Under the pieces are notes generated by a model. That model ran no database searches. It worked only from the letters and a program-made list of their open reading frames with translations, and had not been told where the DNA came from. From NCBI GenBank assembly GCA_034509425.1, contig JAVTVJ010000049.1, positions 434,001-498,000 of the forward strand: a DNA stretch of 64,000 nt, given 5' to 3'. Below are positions 51,601 to 62,300 of the stretch, piece by piece. This stretch comes from Eopsaltria australis (Eukaryota; Chordata; Aves; Passeriformes; Petroicidae). Within the stretch, counting starts at the first letter, position 1, and each line of letters begins with the position of its first letter. The position numbers and the translations under genes are program-made.

Positions 51601-54600
51601 GTCAGTTCTTCAAATTGGAAATGGGATAAGAAGACTTTTGACCAGGAGAGAATTTCAAGCTAAGCCCAATTTTGAAGAGTATTTTGAAATTCTTACCCCC
51701 AAAGTAAGCTGCACTTTTAGTGGAATAATGACCATGCTAAATATGCAGTTTACTGTACGAGTTAGAAGATGGGATAATACTGATATGAAACCATCCATGG
51801 TAAGAGCCTTTTTATCACCATTACTTCTACAAGGAATTTGTTTTCTTCAGATGGAATTAAAATAGCCACAAAACATGGTCCGTTTTGCATTTTCTACCTC
51901 TGAACATCTGATACAACTGTAGAATAATGATTTAATTAGGGTACTCAAATGTAAGTCAGATTCTGAAGTCAATGTTCAGTCAAAGCTCTGCTTTAGGACT
52001 TTTACACAAAAAAAATCTGACTGCAAATTTGATTTGATTTGAATAATTTGAAATACTGAGATAAAGCCAGTGATATGACATGCTGCTGAGAATAAGGGCA
52101 TCTTCAGCACAAAGACAGTGGCAAGTGAAGCTTTAACAAAGTGGCCCTGAGTCATCTGGGAAGAGCTCTAGATTTGGGAAAAAGAAATAGATGTTATCTA
52201 TGCTCACTCAGCCTTTGGTGTTTTGGTATCTTTGATACTCTCATGTTACCATCAGATACAATCACCAAAGGTTCCACCTAGTTTCAGCTGATGGGATTAA
52301 AACTATCTTTGCTGAAGCTGGGTATGTGACAAATGACCTGGAACAGTAAAAAACATTGAGTATTCAATGACTGTTTTATTCGTTCCTGGTCCCAGCTGAA
52401 TTCCAGCTTATATACACCTGAGGCACTCCAGGATGAATTACCAGTTCAGACTCAGCACTCCAAAAACTTAAATGAAGAATGGTAAAAAAGTTTTACCCAG
52501 TTACTAATGTAGCTACTATTAAAAACTGTAGCTACTTCATCTCAGATCCATTTCTGCACTAGCATGATTACAAGGGGTAGTAGAATCAGCTTTAATTTTG
52601 CATGTACTTGCATATGCAAATGTCTATTAGTAAGGAGCAGATTTTATTAGAAAAGTGGTCTTTCAAAGCTGTGTTAAGCTAAGCTCTGCAGCACCTTGCA
52701 CATTACATGACTACAGAAGGGACATAAACACTTCACACAAAATATTTTTCTATGTTAGACTGTTAAAATTGGATATTCCTGCCATTTATGCCTTTAATTT
52801 TAAATTGCAATGAGTACTGGACATCCTGTGATAAAACTGAAGCAGATATTCTCACTCTGGCTTATGGAGAAAGTGGTGCATGAACTAGTTATTAGTAGAA
52901 ATTCATAGGCCACTGTAGTCACACATTTTATCAATTGCTGAAAACGCATAAAATTATTATTTTTGGTTTTCTTTTCTCCCAAAGATAAAATGATACTCGA
53001 ACACAATTAGATGTTTATCCTTAAGTTGGGGTCCTTTTGTACCACAGGCCTGAATAAAAATGAATTTATTTGATGACTCTGTGATTCAGCACCCCATGTT
53101 TCCTCTAAGCAACTTAATGAAAATATAAGGACTATGGACCAGTCTTGATTTTCTTACATTTCAGTAAAAAGTATTTTGTCTAAAACTTTTTGCTTCTAGA
53201 CCATTGCCATGCATATTTTACATGAATTCTTGTTTCTTTAACTGTTTCAGGTAATGGATCTTAAAGGCCAAATGATCTATATTTTTGAATCCAGTGCCAT
53301 TCTGTTCTTGGGATCTCCCTGTGTGGACAGACTAGAAGATTTTACAGGACGTGGATTGTACCTCTCTGATATTCCCATTCACAATGCTTTAAGAGATGTT
53401 GTTCTGATAGGAGAGCAGGCCAGAGCCCAGGATGGACTGAAGAAGAGATTAGGAAAGCTAAAAGCAACCCTTGAGCAGGCCCATCAAGCACTTGAAGAAG
53501 AGAAGAAGAAGACTGTAGATCTTCTGTTTTCAATTTTTCCTGGAGAGGTTGCTCAGCAGCTGTGGCAGGGACAAGCTGTACGAGCCAAGAAATTTAATAA
53601 TGTCACAATGCTTTTTTCTGACATTGTTGGATTCACTGCCATCTGTTCCCAGTGCTCACCTATGCAGGTTATCACCATGCTCAATGAGCTTTATACTCGC
53701 TTTGATTACCAATGTGGAGAGCTAGATGTCTACAAGGTACACAATTCATTGCTTTTCTGTGGGAAAGGAAATTAAGACTAAGTGGGACAGAAGATAATAG
53801 AGGTCCAAAAATTATTTTGCCATAAATCTTTTTTAAATGAAAGACAAAATAAATCACAAAAGAAACAAAAAAAACAACATAAACAGTTGTTTATTCAGCC
53901 AAGGAAGAAACCCATCAAAACTTAAGAGTTAATTTTAAAAATTAATTTCAATGTCATTGCTGTGACTCTGAAGTAAATAGGTGTTTAATATAGCTGTGGG
54001 TGCCTGACAGTAAATGAAAAATGAAAAGTATGTTAGAATTATGCCCAGCAATAAATAGAGATTGTCCAATTTTTCCTTTTGCATGATACTGCAGGATTTG
54101 TCCAGTACTTAAATAATTTTGCGGGAAAAATAAGAACTTGGTCAGGAATTGTATGTAGCTACAATTCTTACTGAAGTTAGGCTGTTCTTTTATATTTATC
54201 AAACAGTCCTTAAGAGTAAGGAACAAATCTGCCTTTTTTAGGTTGAGACTATTGGAGATGCCTACTGTGTTGCTGGAGGCTTACACAAAGAAAGTGAAAC
54301 ACATGCTGTTCAAATAGCACTGATGGCCCTGAAGATGATGGAACTGTCAGACGAGGTGGTGTCTCCCCATGGAGAGCCTATCAAGGTCATATATTTTATT
54401 GTACTTTATTTGGTTAAAGTGAGCATTTTTGTTTGTTTAGTTGCTTTCTGGAATTTTGTCTCAAGTAAATTTCACATCATTGCATTAACTTAGCTTGGAG
54501 AATCAAGTGACTGTGGCTGGAGAAGCTGACCTTTTTAGATCTATGGATGAGAGTTTTGTGGAGCGGTAAAGATGAAATAGAGATCTGAAAATCAACCCAA

Positions 54601-57600
54601 AAGACAAATGCAGTGAAGCCAATAGGTGCAATCTGACATGCTGCACTTCTTGTCTCAGTAGCAATAAATCTGTCAGTGGCATGGAATATTCTCTTTTCTA
54701 AGGAAATGACTAATCCTCTTTCCAAATTAGACTTCCAAGTCTTTGACGCAGAAGCTATGAATATGAATGCCCTAAGACGTTCTGATTGTAGTAATCCACA
54801 TATCTTTAAAGGATTCTATTGCTGTTCTTTTTTCACAGTCAGATACTGAGCCACCATAAGATAATGGTGCTAATGCTGTCAAAGCAACTGTTAAATTCAG
54901 TGGTAATTATATTTATGGCTTCCTTTCAATGAGAACTTACACATGTACTGAAATTTTCATGTAGGATTATCTCTCATTGGGAAAGAAAAAGAAAGGCCTG
55001 TGCACATGAAAAATGATGTGGACCTTTGACTAAGTTCAAATGGCCTGGAATGGCATCCTGGTATTTTTAACAGAGGTGTCTCAGTTCATTATGTCTTTCA
55101 TTTGCTAATTTTTAACATTTGTCTGTTCCTTTGTTCCTCCAGAAAGCTTAATGCTATTTTTTTGAATTTTAGATTAAGGAATATTTGTATTTCAAGACAA
55201 AGAAAATGTTTATTAAGAGGATTATATGCTCCACATTTATCACAGAGAACAGCAGTATTGTATTAAAAGTAAATGTTGTCCTTTTCGTATTTTGCAGTAT
55301 CAAATGAAGTTACACCTAAAAAATCTGGAAACATCCTGACAATATTAGAACAAGTTTATAATTCCCATGCAAATGCTACTACTACATTTTTTAAATTAAT
55401 TTTAAAATTATGAGAAAGAAGTTGTATTGTGTAAGTAGCGAACAGAAACTTCTTAGAAGGAAACTGTCTATTTTACTGAAAGCATGCATCTATTTTAATT
55501 AGATGCTTCATGAAATCATTGGCTATTGTGCAAAGCAATGAATTTGTCACACAGTCTACTGTCATTTTACAAATCAATTGCCAAAGAAAAAAAGGTGTGA
55601 CCGCAAATGGCATACTTTGAATCAGACTTACATTTCAATGAACATATTTCAGCTACCTTTCCTGTGTGGGTGGATTTTGGTTTTGTTGCAGGTTTTTTTG
55701 CTTTTACACTCAAAGTTAGAAACTGCAACTTCCTAATGGTATGATAGTCTCTTGTTATGTAACGAGTAGCATGCACAGTAGGCATACAGGGTTTCTGACA
55801 TCATGCCATTATTTAGTCAGAATGCTGTTCTGAAGAAAACATCTCTACGTATATATGATGCACATGAGAGAAAGAGCACACCTCAAAAAGCAACCCACAA
55901 AAAGAACCACAGAAAGCACCATCAGCTAAGTAAGAGTCAAAAATCTGAGTATGAGCTAAGTTCACAGCAGTTCACAGTCATACTTTGATATGGTAGGATT
56001 ATTGACTAAAAATGCAATGCAGGATAAACTTCAGCTAGTTCCCTCTTCATGAGCAGTAATGACTAGAGTACAGACATTTTAAGGAGACTCTGCTAACTCT
56101 GTTTATTTTAGTAGCTCGTTCTTTCTTTTTTTTTTTTTTTTGATGAAGAATAATTTATGAAATTGACTTTACCAATTCTATTGTACCTAATAATGCTCTT
56201 TTTTTGTTTTGTTTAAAGATGCGTATTGGCCTTCATTCTGGATCTGTCTTTGCTGGAGTTGTTGGGGTTAAAATGCCTCGTTACTGCCTTTTTGGAAATA
56301 ATGTAACCCTTGCCAATAAGTTTGAATCATGCAGTGTACCTAGAAAAATAAATGTCAGCCCAACAACTTACAGGTACAGTGACTGATGTATGCAAAATGT
56401 CCACCTGCAGTAGTTACTGTAGTACTCTATTATCTTCCTGTTGGTTTTTTTTCTTCCCTGAATCACTGCTATGTATTTTCCCTTTTTATGTTTTTATCTG
56501 ACTGCTCATGAATGCACCATGGTTATTAATAGCCAGACTGCAACCAGGAACAGCAAGAAAAAAGGTGAAACAGAACAACTGATTCTTGTGTTTCAGGCAT
56601 TGACTGTCTGGGCCAACTTTGCCTCTTACACCACAGCTGTCTACATCTTGCTTTTTTTTCCTTCTTCTCTCATATAGTTTGCTCTTCTTCGAGCTTTCAA
56701 GGTGAACTGGATGCCAAACTGGCTGCAGGTGCCCTTGGAAACAGCAAGCTCACTGAAGAATGGTTCAACATCACCTCACACATCTTCATTCTTCTTTGGT
56801 TAGGAGGGATGAATGAACAGGTTGCAATGAATCAAACACCCCAGTGTTTAGTTTATCCAAGTCTTGCTCACCAATTCAATTTAAATCTGTTAGTATGGAA
56901 CTCAGATCAGATATTTTTAGTAACATACTCCATGATTATGCAGACAGCTAGCAGGCTCTCCCATGGGAAATATACCATCTTCAAGCTGTCCTTCAAACCT
57001 AACACTCTCTTTGTATTATCTAATTGTACTTCAAAATCACCTTGCAATGTTCATGGCCAAGTAATAGTGTCTTGTAGATGCCAGTCAAGACAATAGGAAA
57101 CTGTGTTGAATGTAGGTAACAACAGTTGACATCTAACTCCAGGTCCAGGTCTGAATTTTATCTCACTGAGCTGACAGACATTATTGTTTCTTCCAAAAGT
57201 CCCATAAGAATGTACTGTAAAGAGTGAATCTACTAGAAGAAAGTGATACGGCTGGCTGGGTAAAATAAGCAAAATTATAAATTATTTTTTACCTTTTAAG
57301 GAAGCTCTGCTACCCCCACTGTAGCCTGTAGTCTGTTGTTCCTACTCAGATTGTACCCATTGCCACGTATCTGATAATGCCTTGTGGCAAGGTTCTGCAT
57401 CCAACATCAGACGGAGAATTTGGCACAGGATCCTGACATCCCCTGCAGCATGTGTTATGTGACATACAGGATGCCAAGCTTTACATGATCTTGGAGAGGT
57501 GATTTAGCACAGGTATTAGAGCACAGAGGAAGTAACCCTTTTGATCATGCATTCTGAAAACAGAGAGCATTAGCATCGCCTGTGCTTATGTATGTCAACA

Positions 57601-58515
57601 TAAGCAGGGCTGGCCAACACTGATTGTTTTTCCATTCCATTCATATGGAAAATCATTTTGAATCATACCCCTAGAAAATAGGCAATTTTAATGGGTAAAG
57701 TATTATTGTTGTGAAGTTTGTTTTTTTTCCTGAGTGAACAAGGTGTTAACCTCCTTTTTTTAAAAAATTTTGATTCATTCACCAATTCTAGAGACACATT
57801 GATAACATTATGGCACCTTTCACAACTCCTGTCTATTACAGTAATTGTTTGAAAGCTTTGGTATGAGTTATCAACATTTATCCCTGCGGATTAACAGTCT
57901 CTGTTTCAATCTGTGGAAAAGCAAATAATATTAGAATTAATAAGAGGGTCTGAATAGTTTAATTAGTAGGGTTCACAGTATTCCATTCTTTAAAATATTA
58001 ATTATGGTGCATTTGATGTGTGGATGTGAGCTAGCTTTCAGCACTAAATAATTTTCGAAAATATTTACAACAGACATAGCACCTACATGCAAAACATCAA
58101 CAAGACAAAAAAAGGGGCAATAGTGTCATTTGCACTGATCCACAAGTTAATAGCTTATCAAGGTTACCAAGTAAACATTATTTTTTATATTTTCAGTAAA
58201 TAAATATAAAAGTTAAATTATATTCTCCCTGTCATACATGAAGAATTATTGAATATCTGCATTTATTAGTGACTGATTCATTTTTAATCAAGACGATTTC
58301 ATTTTTGTTCTAGGTTGTTAAAGGAATACCCAGGTTTTGTGTTCACACCACGCTCAAGAGAGGAGCTTCCACCAAATTTTCCGAGTGATATCCCTGGAAT
58401 TTGCTATTTTCTGGATGCTTATATTCAAGGAACAAACTCACAGACTTGGTTTCAAAAGAGAGATTTGGGAGATGGCAATGCCAATTTTTTCGGTGAGGAA
58501 ACAGGAATAGACTAA
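45437..58515 (+). CDS. GUCY1A1: Soluble guanylate cyclase subunit alpha-1, complete, 8 coding exons
   Basis: The joined CDS is 45437-45685, 48640-48701, 50298-50356, 51090-51799, 53251-53736, 54242-54385, 56219-56373 and 58314-58515, which is 2067 nt and 688 residues plus stop (human 690). All introns are GT-AG. Residues 1-80 are a poorly conserved tail; about 85-260 an H-NOX-like domain; about 280-405 PAS-like; 423-452 a charged coiled coil ([20 protein letters not shown]); about 478-610 the class III cyclase domain. Asp484 in FSDIVGFT and Asp528 in IGDAYC match the two metal-binding aspartates of the family. Alpha-1 binds no heme itself. It pairs with beta-1, whose heme senses nitric oxide, and together they convert GTP to cGMP in the cytosol. 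No frameshift or stop is present, so the gene looks functional. Confidence 0.98.
45686..48639 (+). other. GUCY1A1 intron 2 (2954 bp)
   Basis: Donor GTAAAT, acceptor tttttttccccag. It contains a (TA)n tract at about 47388-47409 and nothing else recognised. Confidence 0.9.
47388..47409. repeat. (TA)n microsatellite in intron 2
   Basis: About eleven TA dinucleotides, directly visible. Confidence 0.85.
48640..48701 (+). CDS. GUCY1A1: GUCY1A1 coding exon 2 (residues 84-104, start of H-NOX-like region)
   Basis: 62 nt encoding [20 protein letters not shown] plus two bases of an Arg codon; donor GTATGT at 48702. It is too short to stand out as an open frame and was located by homology to the known alpha-1 sequence and by its splice borders. 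Confidence 0.96.
48702..50297 (+). other. GUCY1A1 intron 3 (1596 bp)
   Basis: Donor GTATGT, acceptor tatgatctttgcag. Nothing else recognised. Confidence 0.9.
50298..50356 (+). CDS. GUCY1A1: GUCY1A1 coding exon 3 (residues 104-124)
   Basis: 59 nt between acceptor AG (50296-50297) and donor GTAATG (50357). It completes Arg104, reads [19 protein letters not shown] and leaves one base of Gly124. It lines up with the equally short mammalian exon, which also carries the DFEK core, though the flanking residues differ. Confidence 0.95.
50357..51089 (+). other. GUCY1A1 intron 4 (733 bp)
   Basis: Donor GTAATG, acceptor gttccgtgcag. An AT-rich patch lies at 50380-50445. An in-frame ATG at 51050 near the 3' end makes the next exon look as if it starts there, but it is intronic. 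Confidence 0.9.
51090..51799 (+). CDS. GUCY1A1: GUCY1A1 coding exon 4 (residues 124-360, H-NOX-like and PAS-like)
   Basis: The largest exon, 710 nt. It holds most of the H-NOX-like fold ([45 protein letters not shown]) and the first part of the PAS-like domain ([36 protein letters not shown]). It ends [12 protein letters not shown] in phase 0 before donor GTAAGA (51800). The alpha-1 H-NOX-like domain does not hold heme in this family. Confidence 0.98.
51800..53250 (+). other. GUCY1A1 intron 5 (1451 bp)
   Basis: Donor GTAAGA, acceptor tttctttaactgtttcag. Nothing else recognised. Confidence 0.9.
53251..53736 (+). CDS. GUCY1A1: GUCY1A1 coding exon 5 (residues 361-522, PAS end, coiled coil, cyclase start)
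   Basis: 486 nt, phase 0 at both ends. It begins [20 protein letters not shown] and runs through the near-invariant [20 protein letters not shown], the coiled coil and [18 protein letters not shown] with metal ligand Asp484. It ends GELDVYK before donor GTACAC. Just before the catalytic domain it reads [12 protein letters not shown], where human has Cys in place of both this Phe (453) and Gly (458). Confidence 0.98.
53737..54241 (+). other. GUCY1A1 intron 6 (505 bp)
   Basis: Donor GTACAC, acceptor tctgcctttttttag. Nothing else recognised. Confidence 0.9.
54242..54385 (+). CDS. GUCY1A1: GUCY1A1 coding exon 6 (residues 523-570, catalytic core)
   Basis: 144 nt, phase 0 at both ends. It encodes [20 protein letters not shown] through SPHGEPIK, with the second metal-binding aspartate, Asp528, in IGDAYC. 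Donor GTCATA is weak in position +3 but the reading frame and homology leave no doubt. Confidence 0.97.
54386..56218 (+). other. GUCY1A1 intron 7 (1833 bp)
   Basis: Donor GTCATA, acceptor tttttgttttgtttaaag. A T-run lies near 56127-56141. No other feature recognised. Confidence 0.9.
56219..56373 (+). CDS. GUCY1A1: GUCY1A1 coding exon 7 (residues 571-622, catalytic core)
   Basis: 155 nt, starting in phase 0 with [20 protein letters not shown], then [17 protein letters not shown] and [11 protein letters not shown], ending with two bases of Arg622 before donor GTACAG. These are signature segments of the class III cyclase fold and nearly identical to mammalian alpha-1. Confidence 0.98.
56374..58313 (+). 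other. GUCY1A1 intron 8 (1940 bp)
   Basis: Donor GTACAG, acceptor tcatttttgttctag. No repeat family or other gene recognised. Confidence 0.9.
58314..58515 (+). CDS. GUCY1A1: GUCY1A1 terminal coding exon 8 (residues 622-688 and stop)
   Basis: It completes Arg622 and reads [20 protein letters not shown], then the alpha-1 C-terminal tail ending [15 protein letters not shown] and TAA at 58513-58515. The terminal GID matches human alpha-1, confirming the stop is the natural one. Confidence 0.98.
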
Positions 58516-59300
58516 ATTGTACATTCACAAATGTATAAAATAAACTTATAAATATTTGGATTTTTTTTTTGTATAAATTGAAAATTTTTAAAACTGTTTG
58601 AAACATGAATGCACTTTAGATTGTTAACACCTGAAAGCCAGTATTAAAATTTCAGGAAGTACGTCACTGACTACTTTTTATTTTTCCTTTGCGTAAGGAA
58701 CATAGTCGCTAAAGTAATGTTGCAATGTCACTGTTGGAAATGCTACTGTAAACTGTATTTTCCCTGTGGTAATTTGTAAGTGCTACAGTTCTCTCTATAC
58801 TGAGAATTCTAGATGTATTGTATATGCAGTTTGTCGGGAAATGTAATGTGCAAGTGATGCAGCCACATGCAGTGTTGTGAGCTGGTGCTTATCAATGACT
58901 ATGAAAATGTATTTTCTTAGAGATTCCATAAGAAAATGCCCATTAAAATATTATAATTGCCATCACATACTCCTTCCAATGCATCTTCTGGGCCCCATCC
59001 TAGAAGGCTGCTGACCATCTTCTCACACTGACTGGTCAAAGTGTGAGGTGCTCAGCATTTTCTGGATCAGGCTGCTAATTGTAGCTAATACACATGCATA
59101 GCAGAGTTGCTGCTTACTGTTTCATGAACTTTATTTTGTGTATAAAATGACTATAGATTAAAACACTGTATAATCACATACTAACATCTCTGTAATCATC
59201 AAACTATTTTAGTCCTTAGGGTTTTTAAAGTACTTAAAAATAATGATATCCACTTGTTATTATGTATTACAGCAATAAATGTTTTCTTTTTGTTGTCATC
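58516..59300 (+). other. GUCY1A1: Probable 3' UTR of GUCY1A1
   Basis: AT-rich sequence with candidate poly(A) signals AATAAA at 58539-58544, ATTAAA at 58942-58947, AATAAA at 59274-59279 (followed by a T/G-rich stretch typical of a cleavage site) and AATAAA at 59329-59334. The end is a guess at the third or fourth signal; longer forms cannot be excluded. Confidence 0.5.
59274..59279 (+). terminator. Candidate polyadenylation signal
   Basis: AATAAA followed within 20 nt by TGTTTTCTTTTTGTTGTC, the expected U/GU-rich downstream element. Chosen over the signal at 58539 because its downstream context is better, but both may be used. Confidence 0.45.
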
Positions 59301-62300
59301 TAAATTTGAAATGTTTTAACAGGTGTGTAATAAAATATGCTTTGGAATGTTTGCTTAGAAATGAAATTCCAGTCAGACTGTATGAAATGGAAGCACACCA
59401 GCTTAAAGCTCTGGTCCCTGTTCAAGGATACAATGTGAGTGTGACAGGTTATGGAAACGCCCCATGAATGCTCCCTCCGAAGTTGCCAGGGGAATCTTCA
59501 GGTGAACAGAGATGCTTTTAAACATATGAACGCATTTACAAAGATTAGTACTACTACAGTACAAGCTTTTCTGTTGTGGCTGATGGAATATGAACAGAGA
59601 ATTCTAAAGGCTTTGCCCCTGGAAAGTTAAGAGTTCTGAGTTTAGGATTCCGCCTCTCTAATTAGCAGATCCATCTGCCTAGAAATTCTTCTGTGCTGTA
59701 CAGGTTGATCCCAACTGCAGGCTGGAGAACTGCACGGCTTATACACATACTTACTACTCCCAGTAGTATCAAGTATCATTAGTTATTATTCTAACCTCTT
59801 CAGCTCCTGGGGTTTGGCATATCAAGCCATAAAAGTCTCTTCAAACCACTTGCCACTAAAGCATATTTTGCTCTCTTAATATTTACAGTGAGCAATTGCA
59901 TTAGACTGTTTTGTTAATTTTCTGATCTTGACTGGTACATTCTGAAGCTCAATATATCATTTTAACCTACTAGGTTTTGTTAGAAACTTACACATGTACC
60001 ACCAGAGTCTTGAGAAAAGTCCTTAGAAGAGACTCAGAAGAATTAAGAACATTTTAAAGGCATATTTCAATTCAGATTTCCTTTAAGGAGTATTTGAACG
60101 AAACCTGAACCTTTGAATCCTTCTTGAGGTCTACTATATCCATCCAAGATGCTTGGAAACAGTTCCGTGGCGCAAAAATGGAACCAGACAGTCTGTGTAT
60201 TATAAATTAACACATCTGTCTTGCACACACCAGATACATACATGCACACACATACACAAGCACATGTATTTGTAACAATTTATACTGCAGTGTTTCAAGG
60301 AAACAAGAACTATGCAAATCTTGGAGGCTGATCTCTCCTTTATATTGGTCAGACAATTCTATTTTACTGAGACAAATACCCAGAGGTTACCAGCAGTCCC
60401 ATGTGGATATGCCTGGATATAAAAAAAGTGGGAGTATTTGACTACTGACAGCTCAGTTGGCTTATGTTATTAAACCAGAAATGGCTGAGGTCAGTATGAA
60501 TCTATCTTTCCTTGTTAAGAAATAAATAGACTTTTAAATAAAAAGGCTTTTTTCTCAGATCTGCCAAATGGAAAGTATGTTTAGGAGGGAATTTCCTTTT
60601 ATCCCTAGAAGACAACTATTGCCAAACTGGAAGATAGCCATACTTAAAGCCAAATTCCATATGAATCTGTCATTAGATAGCATGTTCATCATGGCAGTTC
60701 TTGATACCTTCCTTAGTGGTGTCAACCTTCCAGGAAAAATTCTGATAAGGTGCTTTAGTGTACAAAGAAAACAACATGCTTGAGTCTCAGTGAAGTAAAG
60801 AGGATTTAGGCACATGTTTAAGACATTGATTCATGAAAGTGCTTTAAAATGTACTTGTGTTCAGACCTGTTCTACAAAAACCCCCATAAGTCTGTTTAGC
60901 TTTCAACATAATTTAAGAATTCAGCTATCACTGAGGCTGTTCCTCTGTTTAGACTTAATTGCTGAATAAATAGATATTTAATAAGGGACAATTATTTTAA
61001 TTGATCTTTTTACTTAGATCTAAAGTATTCCTTTCACCTTTTAACTAATCATTTCACTTACATTGCAAAAAAGGAATCAGAAAGGTAATAAGCAAATTGT
61101 TGAGATAAACAGGAGGGAGGCAATTTAACTGATGCAATACTGGGACAGTTTGGAAGAAAATAATAGAGTTGCTTTTAAGTTGACCTCTTCCGTAGGGTAG
61201 TGTATTATATATTGTGGAATTTTTCAGAGACTATGCAATGTTATTTATATAAATATAAAAATACCTTAGTATTATGTCCAGAAACAGTTTTGTTATGTGT
61301 GAAATTTTATTTTATTAGTTCATTAAGATCCTGTGTGGCTGATTCTTGTTCCCACTTACACTGTGTGATGGAAGATACATTTTTACCACTGCAATTTCTT
61401 TGCCAAAAAAGCGTAAATGGCCCTTGAAATAAAAAGTGTGTCCTTTGAATCTTAACACTGACATAGCTAAAGTGAAAGCTATACCAAAAGAATTCAATTA
61501 ATTTTATTTCATTCAGGCATGACCTGATAAGATTTCAGGGAGATGTGGGAAAAAAACTGAATTGCTGGTGTCAGAGGAAGTGCAATTAGAGTGGAGCTGA
61601 TGCTTTCTTTCTCTCTGAACTACTGTGCAAAACCAGAGCAAAGGGAGTCACAGGAACTGACAGAACAGTGAAGTGCACAGATAATTGAGCCCCTGGGACA
61701 GATCTGCTTCTTCCTGGGAAATGTTGTGAAGGCAGAATCCAGACCTCCCCCAAACCCAGTTTATTTCTCCCCTCATTTTCTTTCACAATCTTTTCAGAAA
61801 CAGCTGCAATTAATAGTACAGGGGGCAAAACAGTATTTCCAACTAAGGACCATCAGAATTGAGGGAATTGCTCTTGAATCTTGGCAAGGGGACCCTTTTT
61901 TATACCCCACCCATCCTACAACCTAGCAGGCCACTGTAGCTGCTACCATTTTTTTTATGCCTGCTCATTGTTCTGCAAAAACAGTGGGAGATTTGCTTCC
62001 TGCAACAGCAATGACTTTTGTGGCTGTTTGCCACAGAGTGTACAAGGTACTGAGTTGCTTTTGAAGCTCTGCTCCAGTTTATCATAAGTCAGCTTGGCAG
62101 CAACCAAATTTAACTTTCTGAAATGAGAGCTGAGACTTGCTTTTCTGCCTCTAAAGTCTGCAAGATGTGTGCCACAGCAGTCTTTTGAGACTTCTAAAAC
62201 CACCTCTGATGGTGTGGCTTCTCACAACTGCACAGGTAGAAGGTTTGTTTGGTTTTGGTTTGTTTTTTTTTAAATTTTCCAATTCCATATATATATGTTC

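Noticed and set aside
59279..59467. 62-codon + strand frame after a tttaacag acceptor-like site
   Set aside because: The peptide (LLRNEIPVRLYEMEAHQLKA) is suggestive, but it matches neither alpha-1 nor beta-1 cyclase and contains a poly(A) signal. It is most simply 3' UTR or flank.
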